A DNA stretch of 64,000 nucleotides from Hyperoodon ampullatus (taxonomy: Eukaryota > Chordata > Mammalia > Artiodactyla > Ziphiidae): assembly GCA_949752795.1 (NCBI GenBank), contig CATKHW010000012.1:248001-312000 (forward strand), written 5' to 3'. A program made the position numbers and the translations under genes. How positions within the stretch are numbered: the first letter of the stretch is position 1; each line of letters starts with the position of its first letter. Shown here piece by piece: positions 49,301 to 62,800 of this stretch. Below the pieces are notes generated by a model that saw only the letters and a program-made list of their open reading frames with translations, made no database searches and was not told where the DNA came from.

Positions 49301-52300
49301 TCCTGGTTCGCACAGGTTGCCAATTTGGCAGAGGATGAAAGGGAAGAGGGAGAACCAATGAGAGAGTAGCTGTTAGGCATTTGGACGGGCACATATCACT
49401 GTAATTTGCCGGCAGGAAGAAGAATTAACCAAAGTCTCAGCCACCCACAGGGAATCAGTATAGTTCCTGAACCAAAATTTTGGACTTGCGGTCAGCTCAC
49501 CAAAAACGAGTTGAATAATGGAGCTCAGGGGCACAGCAATTCACAAACTGGCCGAGTAATAAAGGACAACTATCGTCCAAAAATCTGTTGAGGGAAGGCA
49601 ATGAGGCGGACTTGAAAGCGTGGCAGAATAGCAGGAAACAGATTTCAAGAGGTACGTTGGAATCACCTTTAAAGCACAGGAAGAGGGGCACAACTTCGAC
49701 AATGATGCACTTGGCCAAAAAGGGCGTATGTGTTTTCTCCTGAATATATTCAGGAGAAAACGCATACGCCCTTTTTGGCCAAGCAAGCAAGCGGGCAATG
49801 CAAATCTGCACTACAAAGAAGTATCACTTCCCACCAGTCAAAAGGGACATCCACAAAATGTGTAAAAACCAGAAAGGCAAGACAGGCCCTGGAGAACAGG
49901 GTGCCTTGTTATGCTGATGGGCGGGATGTAAATTGTCAACTGCCTCTCTGGAGGAGTGCATTGTGTTCCCTAAAACAAGTAAACAACAGAGCTACAGAGC
50001 CAAGGGCACTTCCATTCTAGGGAATATACCTTGGGAAAACTGAAAATCAAAAGACACAGCCACCCCAAAATTTAGGGCTGCACTGCTTACAAGGACCTCA
50101 ACTTGGGTACACCTTAAATATCCCAGGAAATATAAAAATGGTTCAAAAAATTGTGGTACTTACGTACGATGGAATATCCCTCAGCCATGAAATCAATGTC
50201 ATAAGACCAGTAGCAGCAAAATGGGTGGATTCAGGTACGATGATTCTAAGTGAAATAAGTCACACAGAAAAAGAAACTTATCATAAGATATCACTTATGA
50301 AGATCCTGTAAACATGGCTACACTTGAACTGAGTTAGGAAAGAGAACAGTGTCTCACATTTAGAAAACACTCTTATGCCTGCTTAAGGGGGAAGGAGAGG
50401 TGGGGTGATGCATAAAACCAGAGTTTGATATAAGCACAGGTACCGTTCCAAAAACCAACTATGGAATAGACAAGACCTACACCTTCCTCAGTGAAAGGGA
50501 CTCAAAACCCCATATTTCCCGCAGAGGAATATATCTGACTAGTAAGAATCTTAAAACCTATGTATTGATATGTGTCCATAAGGGAATCAAGTGTGTCTAG
50601 ACTGGGATAAATATGGCAGCGAGAATCAGCTCAAACCCACTATAAAAAGGAATTTCAAAAATAAAACAAAAAAAACTGGGAAATTCTTTACAATTCCTTC
50701 AGGGTCTCTGATGAAACCTGAAATGACCCTATCTACAATGACAGCTGGATGTGGCATAAGGCTGGACACTTGGGACTGAGAGGATTGGTGAGATTGGGTG
50801 AGCAAATGCAGACCCTTTAAAGCAATAATGCATGGCACACATTCCATGGGTCCCAACACTCCAGGTTGAAGGGAATATTACTACAGTTATAACATGTACG
50901 GGAATCCTAGAGAACGGACACACTGTGAATATGAAAGGTTTCTAAAACTCAACGAATAGTCCCTCTCCTGGTGCTCCGGTTTGACTTTCCATCTGCTTTA
51001 TTATCAACCTCCCAACTTGGAGAGACAGCCCCTTTAACCTCCTGGTTCGCACAGGTTGCCAATTTGGCAGAGGATGAAAGGGAAGAGGGAGAACCAATGA
51101 GAGAGTAGCTGTTAGGCATTTGGACAGGCACATATCACTGTAATTTCCCGGCAGGAAGAAGAATTAACCAAAGTCTCAGCCACCCACCGGGAATCAGTAT
51201 AGATCCGGAACCAAAATTTTGGACTTGCGGTCAGCTCACCAAAAACGAGTTGAAAAATGGAGCTCAGGGGCACAGCAATTCACAAACTGGCCGAGTAATA
51301 AAGGACAACTATCGTCCAAAAATCTGTTGAGGGAAGGCAACGAGGCGGACTTGAAAGCGAGGCAGAATAGCAGGAAACAGATTTCAAGAGGTACGTTGGA
51401 ATCGCCTTTAAAGCACAGGAAGAGGGGCACAACTTCGACAATGATGCACTTGGCCAAAAAGGGCGTATGCGTTTTCTCCTAAATATATTCAGGAGAAAAC
51501 GCATACGCCCTTTTTGGCCAAGCAAGCAAGCGGGCAATGCAAATCTGCACTACAAAGAAGTATCACTTCCCACCGGTCAAAAGGGACATCCACAAAATGT
51601 GTAAAAACCAGAAAGGCAAGACAGGCCCTGGAGAACAGGGAGCCTTGTTATGCTGATGGGCGGGATGTAAATTGCCAACTGCCTCTCTGGAGGAGTGCAT
51701 TGTGTTCCCTAAAACAAGTAAACAACAGAGCTACAGAGCCAAGGGCACTTCCAGTCTAGGGAATATACCTTGGGAAAACTGAAAATCAAAAAGACACAGC
51801 CACCCCAAAATTTAGGGCTGCACTGCTTACAAGGACCTCAACTTGGGTACACCTTAAATATCCCAGGAAATATAAAAATGGTTCAAAAAATTGTGGTACT
51901 TACGTACGATGGAATATCCCTCAGCCATGAAATCAATGTCATAAGACCAGTAGCAGCAAAATGGGTGGATTCAGGTACGATGATTCTAAGTGAAATAAGT
52001 CACACAGAAAAAGAAACTTATCATAAGATATCACTTATGAAGATCCTGTAAACATGGCTACACTTGAACTGAGTTAGGAAAGAGAACAGTGTCTCACATT
52101 TAGAAAACACTCTTATGCCTGCTTAAGGGGGAAGGAGAGGTGGGGTGATGCATAAAACCAGAGTTTGATATAAGCACAGGTACCGTTCCAAAAACCAACT
52201 ATGGAATAGACAAGACCTACACCTTCCTCAGTGAAAGGGACTCAAAACCCCATATTTCCCGCAGAGGAATATATCTGACTAGTAAGAATCTTAAAACCTA

Positions 52301-52949
52301 TGTATTGATATGTCTCCGTAAGGGAATCAAGTGTGTCTAGACTGGGATAAATATGGCAGCGAGAATCAGCTCAAACCCACTATAAAAAGGAATTTCAAAA
52401 ATAAAACAAAAAAACTGGGAAATTCTTTACAATTCCTTCAGGGTCTCTGATGAAACCTGAAATGACCCTATCTACAATGACAGCTGGATGTGGCATAAGG
52501 CTGGACACTTGGGACTGAGAGGATTGGTGAGATTGGGTGAGCAAATGCAGACCCTTTAAAGCAATAATGCATGGCACACATTCCATGGGTCCCAACTCTC
52601 CAGGTTGAAGGGAATATTACTACAGATATAACATGTACGGGAATCCTAGAGAACGGACACACTGTGAATACGAAAGGTTTCTAAAACTCAACGAATAGTC
52701 CCTCTCCTGGTGCTCCGGTTTGACTTTCCATCTGCTTTATTATCAACCTCCCAACTTGGAGAGACAGCCCCTTTAACCTCCTGGTTCGCACAGGTTGCCA
52801 ATTTGGCAGAGGATGAAAGGGAAGAGGGAGAACCAATGAGAGAGTAGCTGTTAGGCATTTGGACAGGCACATATCACTGTAATTTCCCGGCAGGAAGAAG
52901 AATTAACCAAAGTCTCAGCCACCCACCGGGAATCAGTATAGATCCGGAA

Positions 52950-55900
52950 CCAAAATTTTGGACTTGCGGTCAGCTCACCAAAAACGAGTTGAAAAATGGA
53001 GCTCAGGGGCACAGCAATTCACAAACTGGCCGAGTAATAAAGGACAACTATCGTCCAAAAATCTGTTGAGGGAAGGCAACGAGGCGGACTTGAAAGCGCG
53101 GCAGAATAGCAGGAAACAGATTTCCAGAGGTACGTTGGAATCGCCTTTAAAGCACAGGAAGAGGGGCACAACTTCGACAAAGATGCACTTGGCCAAAAAG
53201 GGCGTATGCGTTTTCTCCTGAATATATTCAGGAGAAAACGCATACGCCCTTTTTGGCCAAGCAAGCAAGCGGGCAATGCAAATCTGCATTACAAAGAAGT
53301 ATCACTTACCACCGGTCAAAAGGGACATCCACAAAATGTGTAAAAACCAGAAAGGCAAGACAGGCCCTGGAGAACAGGGAGCCTTGTTATGCTGATGGGC
53401 GGATGTAAATTGCCAACTGCCTCTCTGGAGGAGTACATTGTGTTCTCTAAAACAAGTAAAGAACAGAGCTACAGAGCCAAGGGCACTTCCAGTCTAAGGA
53501 ATATACCTTTGGAAAACTGAAAATCAAAAAGACACAGCCACCCCAAAATTTAGGGCTGCACTGCTTACAAGGACCTCAACTTGGGTACACCTTAAATATC
53601 CCAGGAAATATAAAAATGGTTCAAAAAATTGTGGTACTTACGTACGATGGAATATCCCTCAGCCATGAAATCAATGTCATAAGACCAGTAGCAGCAAAAT
53701 GGGTGGATTCAGATACGATGATTCTAAGTGAAATAAGTCACACAGAAAAAGAAACTTATCATAAGATATCACTTATGAAGATCCTGTAAACATGGCTACA
53801 CTTGAACTGAGTTAGGAAAGAGAACAGCGTCTCACATTTAGAAAACACTCTTATGCCTGCTTAAGGGGGAAGGAGAGGTGGGGTGATGCATAAAACCAGA
53901 GTTTGATATAAGCACAGGTACCGTTCCAAAAACCAACTATGGAATAGACAAGACCTACACCTTCCTCAGTGAAAGGGACTCAAAACCCCATATTTCCCGC
54001 AGAGGAATATATCTGACTAGTAAGAATCTTAAAACCTATGTATTGATATGTCTCTGTAAGGGAATCAAGTGTGTCTAGACTGGCATAAACATGGCAGCGA
54101 GAATCAGCTCAAACCCACTATAAAAAGGAATTTCAAAAACAAAACAAAAAAACTGGGAAATTCTTTACAATTCCTTCAGGGTCTCTGATGAAACCTGGAA
54201 TGACCCTATCTACAACGACAGCTGGATGTGGCATAAGGCTGGACACTTTGGACCGAGAGGATTGGTGAGATTGGGTGAACAAATGCAGACCATTTAAAGC
54301 AATAATGCATGGCCCACATTCCATGGGTACCAACTCTCCAGGTTGAAGGGAATATTACTACAGATATAACATGTACGGGAATCCTAGAGAATGGACACAC
54401 TGTGAATACGAAAGGTTTCTAAAACTCAACGAATAGTCCCTCTCCTGGTGCTCCGGTTTGACTTTCCATCTGCTTTATTATCAACCTCCCAACTTGGAGA
54501 GACAGCCCCTTTAACCTCCTGGTTCGCACAGGTTGCCAATTTGGCAGAGGATGAAAGGGAAGAGGGAGAACCAATGAGAGAGTAGCTGTTAGGCATTTGG
54601 ACGGGCACATATCACTGTAATTTCCCGGCAGGAAGAAGAATTAACCAAAGTCTCAGCCACCCACCGGGAATCAGTATAGATCCTGAACCAAAATTTTGGA
54701 CTTGCGGTCAGCTCACCAAAAACGAGTTGAAAAATGGAGCTCAGGGGCACAGCAATTCACAAACTGGCCGAGTAATAAAGGACAACTATCGTCCAAAAAT
54801 CTGTTGAGGGAAGGCAACGAGGCGGACTTGAAAGCGAGGCAGAATAGCAGGAAACAGATTTCAAGAGGTACGTTGGAATCGCCTTTAAAGCACAGGAAGA
54901 GGGGCACAACTTCGACAATGATGCACTTGGCCAAAAAGGGCGTATGCATTTTCTCCTGAATATATTCAGGAGAAAACGCATACGCCCTTTTTGGCCAAGC
55001 AAGCAAGCGGGCAATGCAAATCTGCACTACAAAGAAGTATCACTTCCCACCGGTCAAAAGGGACATCCACAAAATGTGTAAAAACCAGAAAGGCAAGACA
55101 GGCCCTGGAGAACAGGGAGCCTTGTTATGCTGATGGGCGGGATGTAAATTGCCAACTGCCTCTCTGGAGGAGTGCATTGTGTTCCCTAAAACAAGTAAAC
55201 AACAGAGCTACAGAGCCAAGGGCACTTCCAGTCTAGGGAATATACCTTGGGAAAACTGAAAATCAAAAAGACACAGCCACCCCAAAATTTAGGGCTGCAC
55301 TGCTTACAAGGACCTCAACTTGGGTACACCTTAAATATCCCAGGAAATATAAAAATGGTTCAAAAAATTGTGGTACTTACGTACGATGGAATATCCCTCA
55401 GCCATGAAATCAATGTCATAAGACCAGTAGCAGCAAAATGGGTGGATTCAGGTACGATGATTCTAAGTGAAATAAGTCACACAGAAAAAGAAACTTATCA
55501 TAAGATATCACTTATGAAGATCCTGTAAACATGGCTACACTTGAACTGAGTTAGGAAAGAGAACAGTGTCTCACATTTAGAAAACACTCTTATGCCTGCT
55601 TAAGGGGGAAGGAGAGGTGGGGTGATGCATAAAACCAGAGTTTGATATAAGCAGAGGTACCGTTCCAAAAACCAACTATGGAATAGGCAAGACCTACACC
55701 TTCCTCAGTGAAAGGGACTCAAAACCCCATATTTCCCGCAGAGGAATATATCTGACTAGTAAGAATCTTAAAACCTATGTATTGATATGTCTCCGTAAGG
55801 GAACCAAGTGTGTCTAGACTGGCATAAACATGGGAGCGAGAATCAGCTCAAGCCCACTATAAAAAGGAATTTCAAAAACAAAACAAAAAACTGGGAAATT

Positions 55901-57050
55901 CTTTACAATTCATTCAGAGTCTTTGATGAAACCTGGACTGACCCTATCTACAACGACAGCTGGATGTGGCATAAGGCGGGACACTTGGACTGAGAGGATT
56001 GGTGAGATTGGGTGAACAAATGCAGAACCTTTAAAGCATTAATGCATGGCACACATTCCATGGGTCCCAAATCTCCAGGTTGAAGGGAATATTACTACAG
56101 TTATAACATGTACGGGAAACCTAGAGTACGGACACACTGTGAATACGAAAGGTTTCTAAAACTCAACGAATAGTCCCTCTCCTGGTGCTCCGGTTTGACT
56201 TTCCACCTGCTTTACTATCAACCTCCCAACTTGGAGAGACAGCCCCTTTAACCTCCTGGTTCGCACAGGTTGCCAATTTGGCAGAGGATGAAAGGGAAGA
56301 GGGAGAACCAATGAGAGAGTAGCTGTTAGGCATTTGGACGGGCACATATCACTCTAATTTCCCGGCAGGAAGAAGAATTAACCAAAGTCTCAGCCCCCCA
56401 CCGGGAACAAGCATAGATCCTGAACCAAAATTTTGGGCCTGCGGTCAGCTCACCAAAAACGAGTTGAAAAATGGAGCTCAGGGGCACAGCAATTCACAAA
56501 CTGGCCGAGTAATAAAGGACAACTATCGTCCAAAAATCTGTTGAGGGAAGGCAACGAGGTGGACTTGAAAGCGAAGCAGAATAGCAGGAAACAGATTTCA
56601 AGAGGTACCTTGGAATCACCTTTAAAGCACCGGATGAGGGGCACAACTTCGGCAATGATGCACGTGGCCAAAAAGGGCGTATGCGTTTTCTCCTGAATAT
56701 ATTCAGGAGAAAACGCATACGCCCTTTTTGGCCAAGCAAGCAAGCGGGCAATGCAAATCTGCACTACAAAGAAGTATCACTTCCCACCGGTCAAAAGGGA
56801 CATCCACAAAATGTGTAAAAACCAGAAAGGCAAGACAGGCCCTGGAGAACAGGGAGCCTTGTTATGCTGATGGGCGGGATGTAAATTGCCAACTGCCTCT
56901 CTGGAGGAGTGCATTGTGTTCCCTAAAACAAGTAAACAACAGAGCTACAGAGCCAAGGGCACTTCCAGTCTAGGGAATATACCTGGGAAAAACTGAAAAT
57001 CAATAAGACAGAGCCACCCCAAAATTTAGGGCTGCACTGCTTACAATGAC
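52950..57050 (+). repeat. Satellite segment duplicated downstream (source or sister of 59900-64000)
   Basis: Private variants of this segment recur 6954 bp (four monomers) to the right. Examples are 'gcggcagaatagc' (about 53098 and 60052), 'gtatgcattttc' in the palindrome (54926 and 61880), and 'cacgtggcc' with 'gcaccggatgagg' (near 56630 and 63583). Confidence 0.88.
53188..53261. repeat. Perfect 74-bp palindrome (satellite monomer)
   Basis: All 37 pairs matched. The recent duplicate at 60142-60215 carries one private change (a T near position 17 of the left arm). Confidence 0.97.
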
Positions 57051-59899
57051 CTCAACTTGGGTACACCTTAAATATCCCAGGAAATATAAAATTGGTTCAA
57101 AAAATTGTGGTACTTACGTACGATGGAATATCCCTCAGCCATGAAATCAATGTCATAAGACCAGTAGCAGCAAAATGGGTGGATTCAGGTATGATGATTC
57201 TAAGTGAAATCAGTCACAGAGAAAAAGAAACTTATCATAAGTTATCACTCATGAAGATCCTGTAAACATGGCTACACTTGAACTGAGTTAGGAAAGAGAA
57301 CAGTGTCTCACATTTAGAAAACACTCTTATGCCTGCTTAAGGGGGAAGGAGAGGTGGGGTGATGCATAAAACCAGAGTTTGATATAAGCACAGGTACCGT
57401 TCCAAAAACCAACTATGGAATAGACAAGACCTACACCTTCCTCAGTGAAAGGGACTCAAAACCCCATATTTCCCGCAGAGGAATATATCTGACTAGTAAG
57501 AATCTTAAAACCTATGTATTGATATGTCTCCGTAAGGGAATCAAGTGTGTCTAGACTGGCATAAACATGGCAGCGAGAAGCAGCTCAAACCCACTATAAA
57601 AAGGAATTTCAAAAACAAAACAAAAAAAACTGGGAAATTCTTTACAATTCCTTCAGGGTCTCTGATGAAACCTGAAATGACCCTATCTACAATGACAGCT
57701 GGATGTGGCATAAGGCTGGACACTTGGGACTGAGAGGATTGGTGAGACTGGGTGAGCAAATGCAGACCCTTTAAAGCAATAATGCATGGCACACATTCCA
57801 TGGGTCCCAACTCTCCAGGTTGAAGGGAATATTACTACAGATATAACATGTACGGGAATCCTAGAGAACGGACACACTGTGAATACGAAAGGTTTCTAAA
57901 ACTAAATGAATAGTCCCTCTCCTGGTGCTCCGGTTTGACTTTCCATCTGCTTTATTATCAACCTCCCAACTTGGAGAGACAGCCACTTTAACCTCCTGGT
58001 TCGCACAGGTTGCCAATTTGGCAGAGGATGAAAGGGAAGAGGGAGAACCAATGAGAGAGTAGCTGTTAGGCATTTGGACGGGCACATATCACTGTAATTT
58101 GCCGGCAGGAAGAAGAATTAACCAAAGTCTCAGCCACCCACCGGGAATCAGTATAGTTCCTGAACCAAAATTTTGGACTTGGGGTCAGCTCACCAAAAAC
58201 GAGTTGAATAATGGAGCTCAGGGGCACAGCAATTCACAAACTGGCCGAGTAATAAAGGACAACTATCGTCCAAAAATCTGTTGAGGGAAGGCAATGAGGC
58301 GGACTTGAAAGCGTGGCAGAATAGCAGGAAACAGATTTCAAGAGGTACGTTGGAATCACCTTTAAAGCACAGGAAGAGGGGCACAACTTCGACAATGATG
58401 CACTTGGCCAAAAAGGGCGTATGTGTTTTCTCCTGAATATATTCAGGAGAAAACGCATACGCCCTTTTTGGCCAAGCAAGCAAGCGGGCAATGCAAATCT
58501 GCACTACAAAGAAGTATCACTTCCCACCAGTCAAAAGGGACATCCACAAAATGTGTAAAAACCAGAAAGGCAAGACAGGCCCTGGAGAACAGGGAGCCTT
58601 GTTATGCTGATGGGCGGGATGTAAATTGCCAACTGCCTCTCTGGAGGAGTGCATTGTGTTCCCTAAAACAAGTAAACAACAGAGCTACAGAGCCAAGGGC
58701 ACTTCCATTCTAGGGAATATACCTTGGGAAAACTGAAAATCAAAAAGACACAGCCACCCCAAAATTTAGGGCTGCACTGCTTACAAGGACCTCAACTTGG
58801 GTACACCTTAAATATCCCAGGAAATATAAAAATGGTTCAAAAAATTGTGGTACTTATGTACGATGGAATATCCCTCAGCCATGAAATCAATGTCATAAGA
58901 CCAGTAGCAGCAAAATGGGTGGATTCAGGTACGATGATTCTAAGTGAAATAAGTCACACAGAAAAAGAAACTTATCATAAGATATCACTTATGAAGATCC
59001 TGTAAACATGGCTACACTTGAACTGAGTTAGGAAAGAGAACAGTGTCTCACATTTAGAAAAGACTCTTATGCCTGCTTAAGGGGGAAGGAGAGGTGGGGT
59101 GATGCATAAAACCAGAGTTTGATATAAGCACAGGTACCGTTCCAAAAACCAACTATGGAATAGACAAGACCTACACCTTCCTCAGTGAAAGGGACTCAAA
59201 ACCCCATATTTCCCGCAGAGGAATATATCTGACTAGTAAGAATCTTAAAACCTATGTATTGATATGTGTCCGTAAGGGAATCAAGTGTGTCTAGACTGGG
59301 ATAAATATGGCAGCGAGAATCAGCTCAAACCCACTATAAAAAGGAATTTCAAAAATAAAACAAAAAAACTGGGAAATTCTTTACAATTCCTTCAGGGTCT
59401 CTGATGAAACCTGAAATTACCCTATCTACAATGACAGCTGGATGTGGCATAAGGCTGGACACTTGGGACTGAGAGGATTGGTGAGATTGGGTGAGCAAAT
59501 GCAGACCCTTTAAAGCAATAATGCATGGCACACATTCCATGGGTCCCAACTCTCCAGGTTGAAGGGAATATTACTACAGATATAACATGTACGGGAATCC
59601 TAGAGAACGGACACACTGTGAATACGAAAGGTTTCTAAAACTCAACGAATAGTCCCTCTCCTGGTGCTCCGGTTTGACTTTCCATCTGCTTTATTATCAA
59701 CCTCCCAACTTGGAGAGACAGCCCCTTTAACCTCCTGGTTCGCACAGGTTGCCAATTTGGCAGAGGATGAAAGGGAAGAGGGAGAACCAATGAGAGAGTA
59801 GCTGTTAGGCATTTGGACGGGCACATATCACTGTAATTTCCCGGCAGGAAGAAGAATTAACCAAAGTCTCAGCCACCCACCGGGTATCAGTATAGATCC

Positions 59900-62800
59900 G
59901 GAACCAAAATTTTGGACTTGCGGTCAGCTCACCAAAAACGAGTTGAAAAATGGAGCTCAGGGGCACAGCAATTCACAAACTGGCCGAGTAATAAAGGACA
60001 ACTATCGTCCAAAAATCTGTTGAGGGAAGGCAACGAGGCGGACTTGAAAGCGCGGCAGAATAGCAGGAAACAGATTTCCAGAGGTACGTTGGAATCGCCT
60101 TTAAAGCACAGGAAGAGGGGCACAACTTCGACAATGATGCACTTGGCCAAAAAGGGTGTATGCGTTTTCTCCTGAATATATTCAGGAGAAAACGCATACG
60201 CCCTTTTTGGCCAAGCAAGCAAGCGGGCAATGCAAATCTGCATTACAAAGAAGTATCACTTACCACCGGTCAAAAGGGACATCCACAAAATGTGTAAAAA
60301 CCAGAAAGGCAAGACAGGCCCTGGAGAACAGGGAGCCTTGTTATGCTGATGGGCGGATGTAAATTGCCAACTGCCTCTCTGGAGGAGTACATTGTGTTCT
60401 CTAAAACAAGTAAAGAACAGAGCTACAGAGCCAAGGGCACTTCCAGTCTAAGGAATATACCTTTGGAAAACTGAAAATCAAAAAGACACAGCCACCCCAA
60501 AATTTAGGGCTGCACTGCTTACAAGGACCTCAACTTGGGTACACCTTAAATATCCCAGGAAATATAAAAATGGTTCAAAAAATTGTGGTACTTACGTACG
60601 ATGGAATATCCCTCAGCCATGAAATCAATGTCATAAGACCAGTAGCAGCAAAATGGGTGGATTCAGATACGATGATTCTAAGTGAAATAAGTCACACAGA
60701 AAAAGAAACTTATCATAAGATATCACTTATGAAGATCCTGTAAACATGGCTACACTTGAACTGAGTTAGGAAAGAGAACAGCGTCTCACATTTAGAAAAC
60801 ACTCTTATGCCTGCTTAAGGGGGAAGGAGAGGTGGGGTGATGCATAAAACCAGAGTTTGATATAAGCACAGGTACCGTTCCAAAAACCAACTATGGAATA
60901 GACAAGACCTACACCTTCCTCAGTGAAAGGGACTCAAAACCCCATATTTCCCGCAGAGGAATATATCTGACTAGTAAGAATCTTAAAACCTATGTATTGA
61001 TATGTCTCCGTAAGGGAATCAAGTGTGTCTAGACTGGCATAAACATGGCAGCGAGAATCAGCTCAAACCCACTATAAAAAGGAATTTCAAAAACAAAACA
61101 AAAAAACTGGGAAATTCTTTACAATTCCTTCAGGGTCTCTGATGAAACCTGGAATGACCCTATCTACAACGACAGCTGGATGTGGCATAAGGCTGGACAC
61201 TTTGGACCGAGAGGATTGGTGAGATTGGGTGAACAAATGCAGACCATTTAAAGCAATAATGCATGGCCCACATTCCATGGGTACCAACTCTCCAGGTTGA
61301 AGGGAATATTACTACAGATATAACATGTACGGGAATCCTAGAGAATGGACACACTGTGAATACGAAAGGTTTCTAAAACTCAACGAATAGTCCCTCTCCT
61401 GGTGCTCCGGTTTGACTTTCCATCTGCTTTATTATCAACCTCCCAACTTGGAGAGACAGCCCCTTTAACCTCCTGGTTCGCACAGGTTGCCAATTTGGCA
61501 GAGGATGAAAGGGAAGAGGGAGAACCAATGAGAGAGTAGCTGTTAGGCATTTGGACGGGCACATATCACTGTAATTTCCCGGCAGGAAGAAGAATTAACC
61601 AAAGTCTCAGCCACCCACCGGGAATCAGTATAGATCCTGAACCAAAATTTTGGACTTGCGGTCAGCTCACCAAAAACGAGTTGAAAAATGGAGCTCAGGG
61701 GCACAGCAATTCACAAACTGGCCGAGTAATAAAGGACAACTATCGTCCAAAAATCTGTTGAGGGAAGGCAACGAGGCGGACTTGAAAGCGAGGCAGAATA
61801 GCAGGAAACAGATTTCAAGAGGTACGTTGGAATCGCCTTTAAAGCACAGGAAGAGGGGCACAAATTCGACAATGATGCACTTGGCCAAAAAGGGCGTATG
61901 CATTTTCTCCTGAATATATTCAGGAGAAAACGCATACGCCCTTTTTGGCCAAGCAAGCAAGCGGGCAATGCAAATCTGCACTACAAAGAAGTATCACTTC
62001 CCACCGGTCAAAAGGGACATCCACAAAATGTGTAAAAACCAGAAAGGCAAGACAGGCCCTGGAGAACAGGGAGCCTTGTTATGCTGATGGGCGGGATGTA
62101 AATTGCCAACTGCCTCTCTGGAGGAGTGCATTGTGTTCCCTAAAACAAGTAAACAACAGAACTACAGAGCCAAGGGCACTTCCAGTCTAGGGAATATACC
62201 TTGGGAAAACTGAAAATCAAAAAGACACAGCCACCCCAAAATTTAGGGCTGCACTGCTTACAAGGACCTCAACTTGGGTACACCTTAAATATCCCAGGAA
62301 ATATAAAAATGGTTCAAAAAATTGTGGTACTTACGTACGATGGAATATCCCTCAGCCATGAAATCAATGTCATAAGACCAGTAGCAGCAAAATGGGTGGA
62401 TTCAGGTACGATGATTCTAAGTGAAATAAGTCACACAGAAAAAGAAACTTATCATAAGATATCACTTATGAAGATCCTGTAAACATGGCTACACTTGAAC
62501 TGAGTTAGGAAAGAGAACAGTGTCTCACATTTAGAAAACACTCTTATGCCTGCTTAAGGGGGAAGGAGAGGTGGGGTGATGCATAAAACCAGAGTTTGAT
62601 ATAAGCACAGGTACCGTTCCAAAAACCAACTATGGAATAGGCAAGACCTACACCTTCCTCAGTGAAAGGGACTCAAAACCCCATATTTCCCGCAGAGGAA
62701 TATATCTGACTAGTAAGAATCTTAAAACCTATGTATTGATATGTCTCCGTAAGGGAATCAAGTGTGTCTAGACTGGCATAAACATGGCAGCGAGAATCAG